DNA of 64,000 nt from Rhizobiales bacterium Ga0077537 (GCA_001464955.1 LNEM01000030.1:310001-374000); one strand, 5' to 3'; positions 1 to 9,140 are shown, counted from the first letter of the stretch. Notes: a model not told the origin generated them from the letters alone. Made by a program: numbers and translations.

Positions 1-1524
1 GCTATCGACGAGATGTGGGCGACGGCCGCCGCGCAGACCGAGCTGAAGCGCGCGAGCGGGCTGTCGCTCGGCGGGCGCAAATGCACCGATCCCGTCAAGA
101 CGATTTCGCTCAGCTGGCATCCCTCCGAGACGCCGACGCCCGAACAGATGATCGCTGCTGCCGACAGCTATCTCACCCGGATGGGCTGGAGCGAGCACCA
201 AGCGCTCTATGTCGGTCACAACGACACTGCTCATGCCCACATCCACATCATCCTCAACCGCGTGCATCCCGAGACCGGCCGCGTGCTCGATGATCGCAAG
301 GATTATCGCCGCGCGCAGGAATGGGCGCTCGATTACGAGAAGGAGCACGGTCGCATCTTCTGCGAGAAGCGGCTCGACTATGAGCGCGCGCCGCACGAGC
401 GCCAGCATGCGCACGCCAACGACAACATTCCGCACGATGTCATCCTGCTGACCCGCCCGCAGGAGCAGCACTTCCAGCAGTCGGAAATTTCCCGCGAGGT
501 GTTGGACCGGCTCGAGCGCGATCTTCTGAAAGCCGATCAGCGCGCCGAGCGCGAGGCCTGGTTCGCCGATGGCGCCCAGCTCTTCAAGGACACCCGCAAC
601 ACCATCTGGCGCGAGGTGAAAAAAGAGTACCGCGAGGACTGGAAGCTGTTCTATGCCGAGAAGGCCGCGCGTGAGGAGGAGGCGCGGGAAGCATCATCGA
701 GTGCGGTCGGGCGTGCGCTGTATTTTGCCAAGACCGGCGACTGGGAGAATGCGCGCGCCGCATTCAGTGATCGCGATGCGGTCATGCGCGTGGTGCGAGA
801 GGAATTCTCCGAGCGGGCGCAGGCCTTGCGGACCGAACAGCGTGATGAGGTGCGCGAACGCCAGACGCTCGCCTGCGATGCCCTGCGGCTCGACCGTGAG
901 GACGGTTACAAGGAACTGCTTGCGCGGCAAGCCGCAGATCGCGCCGAAATGCGCGAGCTTCATGCCAGCGGCGAACGCGCCGCCCACCTCGTCGCCCAGA
1001 CGCTCGATGTCCGCTCCGCCAACCAGAACGTCGATCCAACCGCCCGCACACCGGTTCCCGCCAACAGCAATGGCGAGCGCGATGCTGCCGCCGCCCGCGT
1101 CGGCAATGGGACCGATGTCCGCATCATCGATGGCGTGCCGGAGCTGATCGGCACCGCGCCCAAGACCGCCGAGCCGCTGGTCGCGCTCGAGATGCCGACA
1201 GTGGCGCCGGAGGAGCGTGACGCTGCGCAGATCCGTGACAACGCGCTGACCGGTGCTGCCGATCTCGGCGCCGGCATGATGGGCGGGGCAGCGAGCTATC
1301 TGGCCGATCAACTGGCCGAGGCCTTTGCGCCGACGCCGCCGGAGGTGCGTGAGGCGCAAGCCAAGGCAGCCGAACAGGCGCGTGAAGCGGCCGAGCAGGC
1401 CAAGCCCGCCAATCCGTATCTGCGCCATATTGGTGATGCCGAGCAGAAGGCGCGGGATGAACGCGAGCGTGAGGAGCGCGAGCGCTACTGGGACGATGCC
1501 CTGGAACGACGACGGGAACGGTAA
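1..1524 (+). CDS. Relaxase / mobilization nuclease (5' partial)
   Basis: The reading frame is open from the first base, so the N-terminus, where the catalytic tyrosine of such relaxases usually lies, is outside the window. What remains (507 aa) contains a three-histidine metal-binding motif, HAHIHIILNRV followed by HPETGR, near residues 76-92, typical of VirD2/MobA-type relaxases (Relaxase family, PF03432). These enzymes nick the transfer origin and pilot the single strand during conjugation. The C-terminal two thirds is highly charged, Glu/Arg/Ala-rich and probably helical or coiled coil, as is common in alphaproteobacterial relaxases. It is followed by small accessory ORFs and is the strongest evidence that bases 1-14461 belong to a mobilizable element. 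The family call is secure; the exact subfamily is not. Confidence 0.85.
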   Translation, partial: AIDEMWATAAAQTELKRASGLSLGGRKCTDPVKTISLSWHPSETPTPEQMIAAADSYLTRMGWSEHQALYVGHNDTAHAHIHIILNRVHPETGRVLDDRKDYRRAQEWALDYEKEHGRIFCEKRLDYERAPHERQHAHANDNIPHDVILLTRPQEQHFQQSEISREVLDRLERDLLKADQRAEREAWFADGAQLFKDTRNTIWREVKKEYREDWKLFYAEKAAREEEAREASSSAVGRALYFAKTGDWENARAAFSDRDAVMRVVREEFSERAQALRTEQRDEVRERQTLACDALRLDREDGYKELLARQAADRAEMRELHASGERAAHLVAQTLDVRSANQNVDPTARTPVPANSNGERDAAAARVGNGTDVRIIDGVPELIGTAPKTAEPLVALEMPTVAPEERDAAQIRDNALTGAADLGAGMMGGAASYLADQLAEAFAPTPPEVREAQAKAAEQAREAAEQAKPANPYLRHIGDAEQKARDEREREERERYWDDALERRRER

Positions 1525-1616
1525 CGGGCGCATCGGAAAGGCCGAGCCGAAGCACCCTCGAAACCCGGAAGGCCCAATCGGAAGATGGCTCGAGCCTGCG
1601 CAGGGCGCTCAAGGCC

Positions 1617-2063
1617 GTGCATGCCGCCGAACGCGATCTGTTATGGGCCGCACACCGCGCCGCGCTGTCGGCACTGTTGCAGCAGCTGGCGAGCGATGCC
1701 GCGCAAGCCATGGCCGGCAAGTCGCAAGCGATCAGCGCGCATCATGCCGCTCGCAGCGCAGCACTCGATCCATCGCTCACACCCGAAGCGAGAGCCGCTG
1801 CCATCGCCCGCATCCGCAGCGAGGAAGCCGCCGAACTTGCCGCCATGCTGCTCGAAGAAAACCGCCGCGCCGCTGCCATGCGCTCATCGCGCATCGCGTC
1901 CCTGAAGGTTGGCCATCGCCAGATGTCTTCGGCACAGCGCATGCGTCATCGCCGCGAGCGTGCTGCAATGTCGGTTGCTATGCGTAACCGGACAGGCCTC
2001 GTCGGTCAGCACCGCCAGCCATTGCAAGCTGTGCGCACTCTCGCGCGGCGGATCCGGCGGTAA
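1617..2063 (+). CDS. Small Ala/Arg-rich mobilization-associated protein
   Basis: This is a 148-aa ORF with a GTG start, rich in Ala, Glu and Arg and predicted largely helical, with no recognised domain. The same frame stays open and coding-like upstream to about 1512 without an ATG. A second frame starting at ATG 1496, inside the relaxase 3' end, also looks coding for about 30 residues. The gene may therefore begin earlier, with a frameshift or sequence error around 1550-1600, or the GTG may be the true start. Its position directly after the relaxase suggests an accessory mobilization role, which is inference only. Confidence 0.45.
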   Translation: MHAAERDLLWAAHRAALSALLQQLASDAAQAMAGKSQAISAHHAARSAALDPSLTPEARAAAIARIRSEEAAELAAMLLEENRRAAAMRSSRIASLKVGHRQMSSAQRMRHRRERAAMSVAMRNRTGLVGQHRQPLQAVRTLARRIRR

Positions 2064-2346
2064 GGTGTTGCAGCGCGCGATCGATCCTGACTGATTTATC
2101 GCGGCAGTCGGACACACCATCTCAAAAGGCCAGTGCGGCCGGTCCAAACGTTGGCACATCGATGTTGCGGCGGCTGTCTGGCGTTGACCCTGCTCCTACT
2201 GGTGCCGGATACTTCTGGTCCTTTCGTTACCGCTCTCCGCGACGAGGTTCCGCCTGTCCACTTCCTCGAGCCACACACGCAAGCCCTACGAGGCAAGCCC
2301 TTACGCCGCGCTGCACGCCAACACGCAGGACGCCGGGGCAAACACC

Positions 2347-2592
2347 ATGGCTGCAAGCGACGCGCCGGCGAGCGCATTGCCGCGTCCGGTCAATGAGGAG
2401 GCGGCGCGGCTTGCGGAGTTACGGGCAGCGCTGTGGGCCGCATTCGAGGCCGGCAACGTGCCCGCGGGCCTCATCGATCTCACCATGGCCTATACCTCGG
2501 CCCTGCGGCTCGAAATGAGCCTGACTACAGGCGCGCGCACCGCCATCAGCAGGGCGGGCGCAACAGGACCGCCGTTGCGCAGCCGTGGATGA
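2347..2592 (+). CDS. Small hypothetical protein of the mobilization region
   Basis: This 81-aa ORF has a clearly coding-like central stretch (acidic-helical around EEAARLAELRAALWAAF, then a hydrophobic segment around GLIDLTMAYTSALRLEM). No family was recognised. The frame is open upstream with plausible coding (about 25 residues including KPYEASPYAALHANT), but it has no ATG there, so the start is uncertain. It sits between the relaxase group and the XRE regulator. It could be a small conjugation accessory protein; no function is assigned. Confidence 0.45.
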   Translation: MAASDAPASALPRPVNEEAARLAELRAALWAAFEAGNVPAGLIDLTMAYTSALRLEMSLTTGARTAISRAGATGPPLRSRG

Positions 2593-2726
2593 CGGCGTTC
2601 ATGATTGTTAATGCGGCTGATTAAATGACAGCGAATTCCGCAATTGGCGAATTCGTCTATCGTGCGTGGCCCTTTGAGAGTAATTCCGGCGTTGACTCGT
2701 TATGGGGCCGTAAAGATAATGATTTC

Positions 2727-3419
2727 ATGATTTTAGAATGCAGTCAGATACGCGCCGCGCGCGCCCTGTTGAATTGGAGCCAGTCCGATCTCGCCAAGGC
2801 CGCCCAGATGGCCAACTCCTCGATCAAGAACGTCGAGAACGAAAACACGTCAGCACGCCGCGAGACCATCCTGCAGATCAAGGACGCTCTGGAAAGCAAT
2901 GGCATCGAGTTCCTGCCCGGCTCCGGCGTCAAGCTGAAGACTGACGTCGTCACCACCATCGATGGCAAGGCAGCCACGTCGGCGCTGTTCGAAAGCCTCT
3001 ACACGACGGCACACGCCAGCGACGATCGCGAGATCCTGGTGCTCGGGCTCGATGAAGCCTTCGCCGTCCAATACGACGGCCTCGCGCGCGTCGAGCAGCA
3101 CTACGCCCGCCTGCAACGCGCCGGCATCACGCAGAAGATCCTGGTGGGCGAGGGCACGACCGAGTTCCTGGCCGAGACCACAGCCTATCGCCTGCTGCCA
3201 CGCGAGCGCTTCGGCAAGACCGTGCCCGTCTACATCTACGGCGACCGGATCGCCTACCATACCGGCACGCTGCGCCGCCGCACCATCATCATCGAGGACA
3301 AGGCTACCGCCCAGTCGCAGCGCGCCATCTTCCATTCGCTGTGGAACGACGCCCGCGGCCCGCTCAGCGTCGATGTGAAACCGTGGGGAACACGGGCGGC
3401 GAGAGCAGTGGGGCGGTAG
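2727..3419 (+). CDS. XRE-family HTH transcriptional regulator
   Basis: The 230-aa protein begins MILECSQIRAARALLNWSQ and has an N-terminal XRE/Cro-type helix-turn-helix (about residues 5-60, with SQSDLAKAAQMANSSIKNVE as its core). A C-terminal domain of about 150 aa follows, without a recognised signature. An in-frame ATG at 2625 would add 34 residues that look non-coding and less GC-rich, so 2727 was chosen because the HTH then starts at the usual distance from the N-terminus. It lies 66 bp upstream of the TIR-like gene on the same strand and could control it or the element's transfer genes; that link is inference. Confidence 0.8.
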   Translation: MILECSQIRAARALLNWSQSDLAKAAQMANSSIKNVENENTSARRETILQIKDALESNGIEFLPGSGVKLKTDVVTTIDGKAATSALFESLYTTAHASDDREILVLGLDEAFAVQYDGLARVEQHYARLQRAGITQKILVGEGTTEFLAETTAYRLLPRERFGKTVPVYIYGDRIAYHTGTLRRRTIIIEDKATAQSQRAIFHSLWNDARGPLSVDVKPWGTRAARAVGR

Positions 3420-3485
3420 ACCAGGCAGAGTGAACAATGCGGTCGAATCCGCTACTTTGATCGAGAGCAAGCAAGGGGCGGACCG

Positions 3486-4316
3486 ATGTTCAATCTGATT
3501 GTCAAGGGAGCGGGCTGGGTGGAGGGACGAGACACCTTCAGCGCCGATCGAGCTTTCGAACACACAACTGCAGCACTAATTGCTCGCTTCAAGCCGAACA
3601 ATCAACTTGATGTCGATGCATTGATGCGACTTCCTACATTGTTCATGTCCGAGGGCGTCAACAACGAGGTTGCGCGTGTCGGTAGTCTTGCAAGGGTCCG
3701 ACCTGAAGGCCGCGATCTATACTTGGAGTTTGCTTACGATGCGGCGATACCGCCGATTCTGAATCGAGACCTCCTCGCGTTCCGCCGCGATCTTGATATC
3801 GACGAATGGGAATTTTCCCGCACCCACTGGGCTATCAAAGAAGAGGATTTATTTCGAGTGCTGCTGCGGAACCTGCAGCCGAGACGATTGAGGCCGCGTG
3901 TTTTTCAAATTGCCGATCACGAAAATATCGAACCAGTACTGGTCTCGGCCATGATGCCGTTCTCTCCTCAATTCGATGCCGTGTACGCCCAACTCCAAAA
4001 CATTGCTCAACAAGCCGGGCTTCGTTGCAGGCGGGCGGATGATATTTGGGAAAACCCCGCAGTAATGCAGGATGTCGTATCTCTAATTGATCGATCGCGG
4101 ATCGTCATCGCTGATTGTACTGGGCGAAATCCAAACGTATTCTATGAAATCGGGATTGCGCATACATTGGGTCGCGAGGTCATATTGATCACGCAGAACG
4201 AGGGAGATGTGCCGTTCGACTTGCGTCATCTGCGCTACGTGCACTACCTCAACAACGGTGAGGGGTTGGCCGTCCTCGCGCAGCGCCTCCTGCCACGTCT
4301 CGAGGATCTCGTTTAA
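3486..4316 (+). CDS. Putative defence effector with C-terminal TIR / 2-deoxyribosyltransferase-like domain
   Basis: This is a 276-aa protein. The first ~145 residues are an unrecognised domain. Residues ~150-270 form a Rossmann-like nucleotide-hydrolase fold of the nucleoside 2-deoxyribosyltransferase/TIR-like type. It shows VLVSAMMPF at the first strand, RADDIWENPAVMQDV, then VIADCTGRNPNVFYEIGIAH, where the Glu in NVFYEIG is the likely catalytic residue, and PFDLRHLRYVHY. Such domains cleave NAD or nucleoside glycosidic bonds, and many are abortive-infection effectors. The gene is visibly more AT-rich than its neighbours, suggesting separate acquisition. It lies between an XRE regulator and a SPARTA operon, which supports a defence role. 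No partner protein for it is evident. Confidence 0.7.
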   Translation: MFNLIVKGAGWVEGRDTFSADRAFEHTTAALIARFKPNNQLDVDALMRLPTLFMSEGVNNEVARVGSLARVRPEGRDLYLEFAYDAAIPPILNRDLLAFRRDLDIDEWEFSRTHWAIKEEDLFRVLLRNLQPRRLRPRVFQIADHENIEPVLVSAMMPFSPQFDAVYAQLQNIAQQAGLRCRRADDIWENPAVMQDVVSLIDRSRIVIADCTGRNPNVFYEIGIAHTLGREVILITQNEGDVPFDLRHLRYVHYLNNGEGLAVLAQRLLPRLEDLV

Positions 4317-4366
4317 TTGCTCGGTCGACCCGAGGTTCAGTTGCTAAACCTGCCTGAATGCCTGAA

Positions 4367-4399
4367 ATCGTGCAGATCGCACGAGGCTAACTGCACGAT
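4367..4399. repeat. 9-bp inverted repeat upstream of the AbiEi remnant
   Basis: ATCGTGCAG (4367-4375) and CTGCACGAT (4391-4399) form a perfect 9-bp inverted repeat with a 15-nt spacer, 44 bp before the ATG of the decayed AbiEi-type antitoxin. AbiEi-type antitoxins autoregulate through inverted repeats in their promoters, so this may be the relic operator. It could also be the 3' hairpin of the upstream gene, which ends at 4316. Confidence 0.4.
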
Positions 4400-4442
4400 A
4401 GGTTGCTGACTTATCCGACGTTTTGCATCATGTTGGCCAGCT

Positions 4443-4917
4443 ATGAGGGCAAGATCACGTTCCCTTGAACAGCAGGCCCGCGGGCTGCTTGCGAGCTAGG
4501 GCGTCGTGCGGCTGTCGGAACTCGTAGACGCTGGCATCACAACAGCAACCATCTCGCGCATGCTGAAACGCGGCGACGCCGTGCGCTGCGGGCGTGGTCT
4601 CTACTAACTCCCCGATCAGTCGGTCGATGGAATTCATGATCTCGCCGTCGTTGCCGACCGCGTGCCGTCTGGCGTGATCTGCCTCGTCTCCGGGCTGGCA
4701 TTTCATGAACTGGCCGATACCACCCGGCCAAGGTGTGGATCGCCATCGACTCCAAGGATCGCAAGCCCGCCATTGCCCATCCGTACGTGCGCGCCCACTC
4801 AATCTCGCGCGTGAACACAAACAGCCGTCCCGGCCGGGCGCGATCGCCGATGTCATCGCGGTGATCGGCCCGTTTCTGTTGGCTGCAGCGGAGAGAGCGC
4901 GAACGCTCGCCTAGATG
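4443..4917 (+). pseudogene. AbiEi-type (type IV TA) antitoxin / regulator, degenerate
   Basis: From ATG 4443 the conceptual product reads MRARSRSLEQQARGLLAS, then a TAG stop, then GVVRLSELVDAGITTATISR and MLKRGDAVRCGRGLY, then a TAA stop. It resumes with LPDQSVDGIHDLAVVADRVP and SGVICLVSGLAFHELAD, then shifts frame near 4720 into HPAKVWIAIDSKDRKPAIAH. This is the winged-helix plus conserved block of AbiEi/DUF6088-type antitoxins. Two in-frame stops and one frameshift make it non-functional. The tail (about 4828-4917), with PGAIADVIAVIGPFLLAAAE in another frame, may be the last remnant of the partner nucleotidyltransferase toxin, but that part is weak. The remnant ends against the 3' end of the short Argonaute gene. 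Confidence 0.7.
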
Positions 4918-6461
4918 TAGAATTTGAAGGGCTGGCGTTCGGCGCCCTTTGCCGATCCCATCGTCAGCACCTCGCCGATCATGTTTGCAAACCGCACTGT
5001 GACAGGCAGGCCGTCGTTGAAGTTGCAGGAATTGTAGTTGATCTTGGTCAGACCCATGATATCCGCCAGGATGATTTCCATGGCCGGCAACGCTGCCTTG
5101 CTCCGCAGCGCCGTGATGAACAACGGATTGGGCGTCTCCGGACCGATGTAGGTATCGAGCTGCGGCACGTAGCCCGTCGACCACAGATACGCGTTCTTCG
5201 CATCAAGCAGCAACGCCGTGCCGCGAAGCACGGGGTAATCACCATCGCGGAACAGCTTCACTTCGCCGCCCGTCGTCTTGATGCGCACGCCGACCACATT
5301 CGTGCCGTCCGGTGCTGCAGTCTCGAAGGCCCGCCATTCCTCGTCGTTGAACGAGGTCTGTCCATGAATAAATAGCTCCTTGGGCGCGTGCCCATGCTTG
5401 CTGCGATAGCTCTCCAGCACCATCCCGATCAGCTTGGCTGCAGCGCCGGCATCGAGATGATATTCGTAGTCACCGGTCTTCCATGGTCCGTTGGCACCCC
5501 GGAACACGACGCCATCACCTTCACTCAGGAACATCTGTGCCGCACAGCAGGCATGGTCGTTGGGATCGTTCGGAATGTTCTTGTAGACAAGGCCGATGTA
5601 GCACACCCCATCGCGTATGCCGGCAAGCTTCCAAGGCGGCTCTGCCTGTGTCTTGTAATAGAGGCCCGTCGCCAGGTTCCATGCCACTGTTGCCCGATCC
5701 TGCGTCCGCCGCGTCGGCATGTTCGCCTTGTTCAGGAATTTGTCCGGTGCAAGCGTCGTCTCCCGCAGGATTTGCGTCGGTGCGATGTGCAGGAACGCCG
5801 CCTTGATGTGCCGGTGAAAATCCGGTGCATCGTCGAAGATCCGTTCGGATGCCTGGTCGATCACCGGAGCGAGGAGCGGAAGATCCGAGCGGCCGCGCTG
5901 CTTGCGATGAAATTCGCCAACCTCCTTCGGCAGACCGACCCGCGTTGCGCCTGGCTTGCAGCGCTCGAAGATCATTTCCGGGACGACAAGCACCCAGAGA
6001 TCGACCTCGCGCTCCTCGTGCTGCTTGTGATGCTTGGCTTTGGCAACATAGAGCTGCGCCACAGCGCTCACCGCCTCGTGCAGGTTCACGATCCGCGTCG
6101 CACGGTCGATCGCCTTCGCATCGATCGAATAGGTGACGCATTCGCGCGCGTCGAGCGAGATGCCGAAGGCTTCTTCGAGCCCTGGGAAGTTGGCGAGGTG
6201 AAGCCGATCCTTCTTCTCACCCTTGCCCGGCGGCGGGACCATCACACGCTTCTCAAGCGTCTCTGCCCACGAGCGAAAATGCCCTATGCCTTCGGGCGTG
6301 CCGATCACACCGAGGCGAACCACCTTGGCCTTCTTCGGTCTGTTGTGTGGACCGAACAGAAACAGGCCATCCTTGGGATGCGGTGTCGTCTGCCCATGAC
6401 CGAACTCCAACTCTGGCTCCTTGAGGTGCAGGACACGCAGTGCTGGTTCATCGAAGCGCAT
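4911..6461 (-). CDS. Short prokaryotic Argonaute (MID-PIWI), SPARTA subunit
   Basis: This 516-aa protein has the length and layout of short pAgos: a MID-like half followed by a PIWI-like half, with no N or PAZ domain. Supporting segments are [20 protein letters not shown] and the hydrophobic C-terminus PFKFYI, and the central region with [16 protein letters not shown]. Short pAgos typically lack the DEDX slicer tetrad; none is apparent here, but this was judged by eye. In SPARTA systems the pAgo subunit uses guide RNA to sense target DNA and activates the TIR subunit, depleting NAD and killing the invaded cell. The ATG overlaps the TGA of the TIR-APAZ gene by one base (TGATG), so translation is coupled. 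Confidence 0.85.
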   Translation of the reverse strand: MRFDEPALRVLHLKEPELEFGHGQTTPHPKDGLFLFGPHNRPKKAKVVRLGVIGTPEGIGHFRSWAETLEKRVMVPPPGKGEKKDRLHLANFPGLEEAFGISLDARECVTYSIDAKAIDRATRIVNLHEAVSAVAQLYVAKAKHHKQHEEREVDLWVLVVPEMIFERCKPGATRVGLPKEVGEFHRKQRGRSDLPLLAPVIDQASERIFDDAPDFHRHIKAAFLHIAPTQILRETTLAPDKFLNKANMPTRRTQDRATVAWNLATGLYYKTQAEPPWKLAGIRDGVCYIGLVYKNIPNDPNDHACCAAQMFLSEGDGVVFRGANGPWKTGDYEYHLDAGAAAKLIGMVLESYRSKHGHAPKELFIHGQTSFNDEEWRAFETAAPDGTNVVGVRIKTTGGEVKLFRDGDYPVLRGTALLLDAKNAYLWSTGYVPQLDTYIGPETPNPLFITALRSKAALPAMEIILADIMGLTKINYNSCNFNDGLPVTVRFANMIGEVLTMGSAKGAERQPFKFYI

Positions 6462-7849
6462 CAGATCGCCTCCTCGTCAGGCTCGGGCCGCCCCAGCGTT
6501 GAATCGTCGGATTCTTCATCCTCGTCGGACAGGATGTTCGGCAATGCCGTGCTGACCGGGGATGTGAAGAGCAGGGGCGTCGCCTCGAGCAACAGTTCCG
6601 CATCCGCCGCGAGTGGCAGACGGATGGTCGACAGTTCGCCCGAGAGGATTTCCAGAAATGCCATCAGCCGGCCATGCCATTGCTTGTTGCGCCAGCCCTT
6701 GCAGACGCTGCGGCGCAGACGATGTTGCTTCTTCGCGTCATCGATGGGTCGCCCGGCGTCGTTGCCTTCTGGCATTGCGAACAGCACGCGCGACTTCAGC
6801 TTGAAGTGCAGAAACGGCCACACGTAGGGCAGGCCCGTCACTCCGAATTGCCAAACGTGACCGCGCGCGATGTTGCGCAGCATCGACGATCGCCGGTCCC
6901 CCTGGCGGCCCCACGGTATTAATTCCTTGATCCTGGCCTGCTCAGGCCCCGCGTGGAAACCGCTCGCGTTGGAAAAACGATACTCGATCAATTGCTTGTC
7001 GCGCAGCGCACGCTCCCACGCCTCCCGGAACATCCCGACAACGATGTTGCTGGCGTCTTGTTGCCGGAGCTTCAGCCCTTCTGATCCGTCGTCGAGGAAC
7101 GACTTGAAGCCGATTTCATCCCGGAGCTTGAAGCGGCCGACATCGCCAAGACTGGTGTTCACCTCCTCGCTTCCGGCGAAGGTCAGGAGACCGCCATTGT
7201 AGAGGCGCATGGGAAATGTGCGTCGATCGATGGCCGCATCCAACGCCCGTCGATCGATGGCGCCGCTCGGCTCGAAGAAGCGGATCACATCCGGTGCCTC
7301 CTCCACACGCAGCCAATTCGACGTCAGCCGTTCGGGAACGTCGCGCAGCGTGACAGCACTACGCCGACGGAACTGCTCCCAGCACGGATCGATGCTCGCG
7401 TCGCTTGTGCCGCGCGGCACGTTCTGGCGCTTCAGGATGTCGAGAAGTTTTCCAAGGCCGTCCGACCAGCCACGCACGAAATCGATGTATTGGATTTCGC
7501 CGATCCCGAACACTTTTTTGAACGGTGCCAATCGCAGCGGGATGATGAAGCGCGGATCGTTCAACTCCTTCTTGAGGTCCTCGGCGATTCCGATTTCTTC
7601 CTGAACACCATCGCGCGCCAGTGTCTCGTCGCTACAGCACAGCAGCATCTTGACCGCGTTCTGTTGCAACGTCTGCGTCAGCACCTTGCGCCAGCGATCG
7701 CCAGCCTGCAGCGCCCGAATGTCGGCAAATACGCGATAGCCCTCAGCCTCCAGCCGCGGCGCAAGCCAGAGCGCGAATTCATCGTCGCCCGGCGTCGCCT
7801 TGCTGATGAAGACCGTTGTACGGCCGTGTGATGTGACATCTTGGGACAT
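6461..7849 (-). CDS. TIR-APAZ protein, SPARTA effector subunit
   Basis: This is a 462-aa protein. Residues 1-~145 form a TIR domain: [42 protein letters not shown], then [12 protein letters not shown], where E84/E85 is the likely catalytic Glu. The remaining ~310 residues match an APAZ region (N/L1/L2-like segment that wraps the short Argonaute), with [12 protein letters not shown] and [16 protein letters not shown] as distinctive blocks. With the downstream pAgo it forms a SPARTA complex that hydrolyses NAD on detecting foreign DNA. The first gene of the operon starts at ATG 7849; no other defence gene is co-transcribed. The C-terminal 30 residues are acidic. Confidence 0.87.
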   Translation of the reverse strand: MSQDVTSHGRTTVFISKATPGDDEFALWLAPRLEAEGYRVFADIRALQAGDRWRKVLTQTLQQNAVKMLLCCSDETLARDGVQEEIGIAEDLKKELNDPRFIIPLRLAPFKKVFGIGEIQYIDFVRGWSDGLGKLLDILKRQNVPRGTSDASIDPCWEQFRRRSAVTLRDVPERLTSNWLRVEEAPDVIRFFEPSGAIDRRALDAAIDRRTFPMRLYNGGLLTFAGSEEVNTSLGDVGRFKLRDEIGFKSFLDDGSEGLKLRQQDASNIVVGMFREAWERALRDKQLIEYRFSNASGFHAGPEQARIKELIPWGRQGDRRSSMLRNIARGHVWQFGVTGLPYVWPFLHFKLKSRVLFAMPEGNDAGRPIDDAKKQHRLRRSVCKGWRNKQWHGRLMAFLEILSGELSTIRLPLAADAELLLEATPLLFTSPVSTALPNILSDEDEESDDSTLGRPEPDEEAI

Positions 7850-8432
7850 GACTCTGCCGGATCGCGCTGGTGCCGAATCATCGAAGGCTAGCGCGATTCT
7901 GAGACTTCAATAGGTCTGAACGTCCGAGTCGGTAGGAATCAACCGTGCCCTGTTCGTGTTCAGAGGGGCGTCTCCCCGCGCGGATGCGCGCGGGGCCAGG
8001 CTCTAGGGCGCCGGAAGGGGCGCCCCGGAGCCCGCGGACACCGTGATGGTGCAGGCCGCGGTCTCCGCCTATCCAGGTGACGATCCTTGACGCAGGCAGC
8101 ATGGCAATACGTGCCACTGCATAGTCGCGCGCACGCCCAAACGGCGGCTCAGACCTCACCAAGAAAACAGCCCCGGGGCTGCAGGGAGCCGTCCATGCGC
8201 ACCCCCGGGCGGGTGAAGGCGCGCGATGGCCGGCTCCGAGAAAACAGCCCCGAATTCCACGGGGCTCGTCATCGACAAAGTCGAAGAGGAGAGGGTCTCC
8301 GACCATTCGGCCAAGCTCCGTGGCTCAAAGGGCTGCACCATTTTCTCTGCCCCCCAGATGCCAGCTGTCAGCTTGCAGGAGCCCGCGTCTAGTTTCGTTG
8401 CAGACAAACCCAAGACTGCAAGGAAACTTCTC
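7850..8432. other. Intergenic region with hairpins and a short direct repeat; no gene seen
   Basis: This 583-bp gap separates the divergent SPARTA operon and the ArdC group and must hold both promoters. It contains GC-rich inverted repeats (CCCCGCGC-GGAT-GCGCGCGGGG near 7976-7997, and GGGCGCC/GGCGCCC around 8010-8035). A 13-base direct repeat, GAAAACAGCCCCG, lies at about 8163-8175 and 8240-8252; each copy is followed by a complementary GGGGC stretch and so can form a small hairpin. ORFs here have no coding character. The structures could be transfer-origin or regulatory elements; this is inference. Confidence 0.4.
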
Positions 8433-9011
8433 ATGAGCACGACCGAGCCCAAACCCGACTACCCCGAAACCGACAACGGCTTCTTCATCAACGCCGGCAC
8501 GCATAGCGGCTGGTTCAAGACACCCGCCGGCGACATCTACGACATCCGCAAGCTCGACCCCCGCGAGGTGACCGATCCGCGCGACGGCACCGTCACCACC
8601 ATCTGGGGCGGCTACGCCGCAGCGCGCGATCGTGAGCTCGCCGCCAGGGACGCGATCCTGCAAGGCGAGTTCAAGAAAACCGGCGAGCGTCCCGCCGAAC
8701 TGTTCCAGCCGGAATCCAAGGACATCCCACTCTACATCACGCTGCGTCACCGCCCCGGCAAGGGCTACTCCGATATCGGCTCGTTCTGGAATTCCAAGGG
8801 CCGCTTCACCGTTCTCGCTCGCGACCTCGAAGGCAAACGCGGCCTGCGCTTCGCCGGCAACGTGCTCGATTGGAAATCATCGGCAGACCTCGAAGCCGAA
8901 CGCAGCGCCAAGGCATCGAGCGACACCGCCCCCGATGCCGCAGCTGCGCGCAGCAGTGCAACGGCGCGCGCCAAGAAGAGCCGCGACAAGGCTCCGACCG
9001 CCGAAGCCTGA
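8433..9011 (+). CDS. Hypothetical protein of the ArdC cluster
   Basis: This 192-aa soluble protein starts MSTTEPKPDYPETDNG. An upstream ATG at 8226 would add 69 residues running through a repeat-rich non-coding-looking stretch, so 8433 was preferred. It has a compact N-terminal domain of about 145 residues (including SGWFKTPAGDIYDIRKLDP and IPLYITLRHRPGKGYSDIGS), then an Ala/Ser/Lys-rich tail. No family was recognised. It is separated from ardC by a 129-bp gap that carries a long hairpin. Proteins like this are common in alphaproteobacterial mobile elements next to antirestriction genes. Confidence 0.65.
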   Translation: MSTTEPKPDYPETDNGFFINAGTHSGWFKTPAGDIYDIRKLDPREVTDPRDGTVTTIWGGYAAARDRELAARDAILQGEFKKTGERPAELFQPESKDIPLYITLRHRPGKGYSDIGSFWNSKGRFTVLARDLEGKRGLRFAGNVLDWKSSADLEAERSAKASSDTAPDAAAARSSATARAKKSRDKAPTAEA

Positions 9012-9082
9012 GCAGCTGATCAAGTCATTGCTTTTGGGAACGGGACGTTCGGCGACGGGCCGTCAGCTCGCCAGCCGAGCGT

Positions 9083-9132
9083 CTCCTTTTTTTGCCGGGG
9101 CCCTTTGGGGCGAACCCCCGCAAAAAAAGGAG
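9083..9132 (+). promoter_or_regulatory. Inverted repeat enclosing the ardC ribosome-binding site
   Basis: CTCCTTTTTTTGC (9083-9095) and GCAAAAAAAGGAG (9120-9132) are a perfect 13-bp inverted repeat, with further partial C/G pairing inward (CGGGG and CCCCC). The right arm contains the AAGGAG Shine-Dalgarno of ardC, whose ATG is at 9141. In mRNA the stem would hide the ribosome-binding site. In double-stranded DNA the palindrome could instead be a protein-binding site or, in single-stranded form, a promoter used during entry of the element. Confidence 0.6.
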
Positions 9133-9140
9133 CGCTCCCC

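Noticed and set aside
5388-6827. Long plus-strand ORF (479 aa) opposite the Argonaute and TIR-APAZ genes
   Set aside because: It is the antisense shadow of two clearly recognised genes and has no protein-like pattern.
7878-8306. Leftward 142-aa ORF upstream of TIR-APAZ
   Set aside because: It runs through palindromes and repeats, with no coding signature or ribosome-binding site.
9083-9132. Rho-independent terminator for the 8433 gene
   Set aside because: The stem contains the ardC ribosome-binding site and the T-run is on the 5' arm for the plus strand, so a role in ardC control fits better, although both cannot be excluded.
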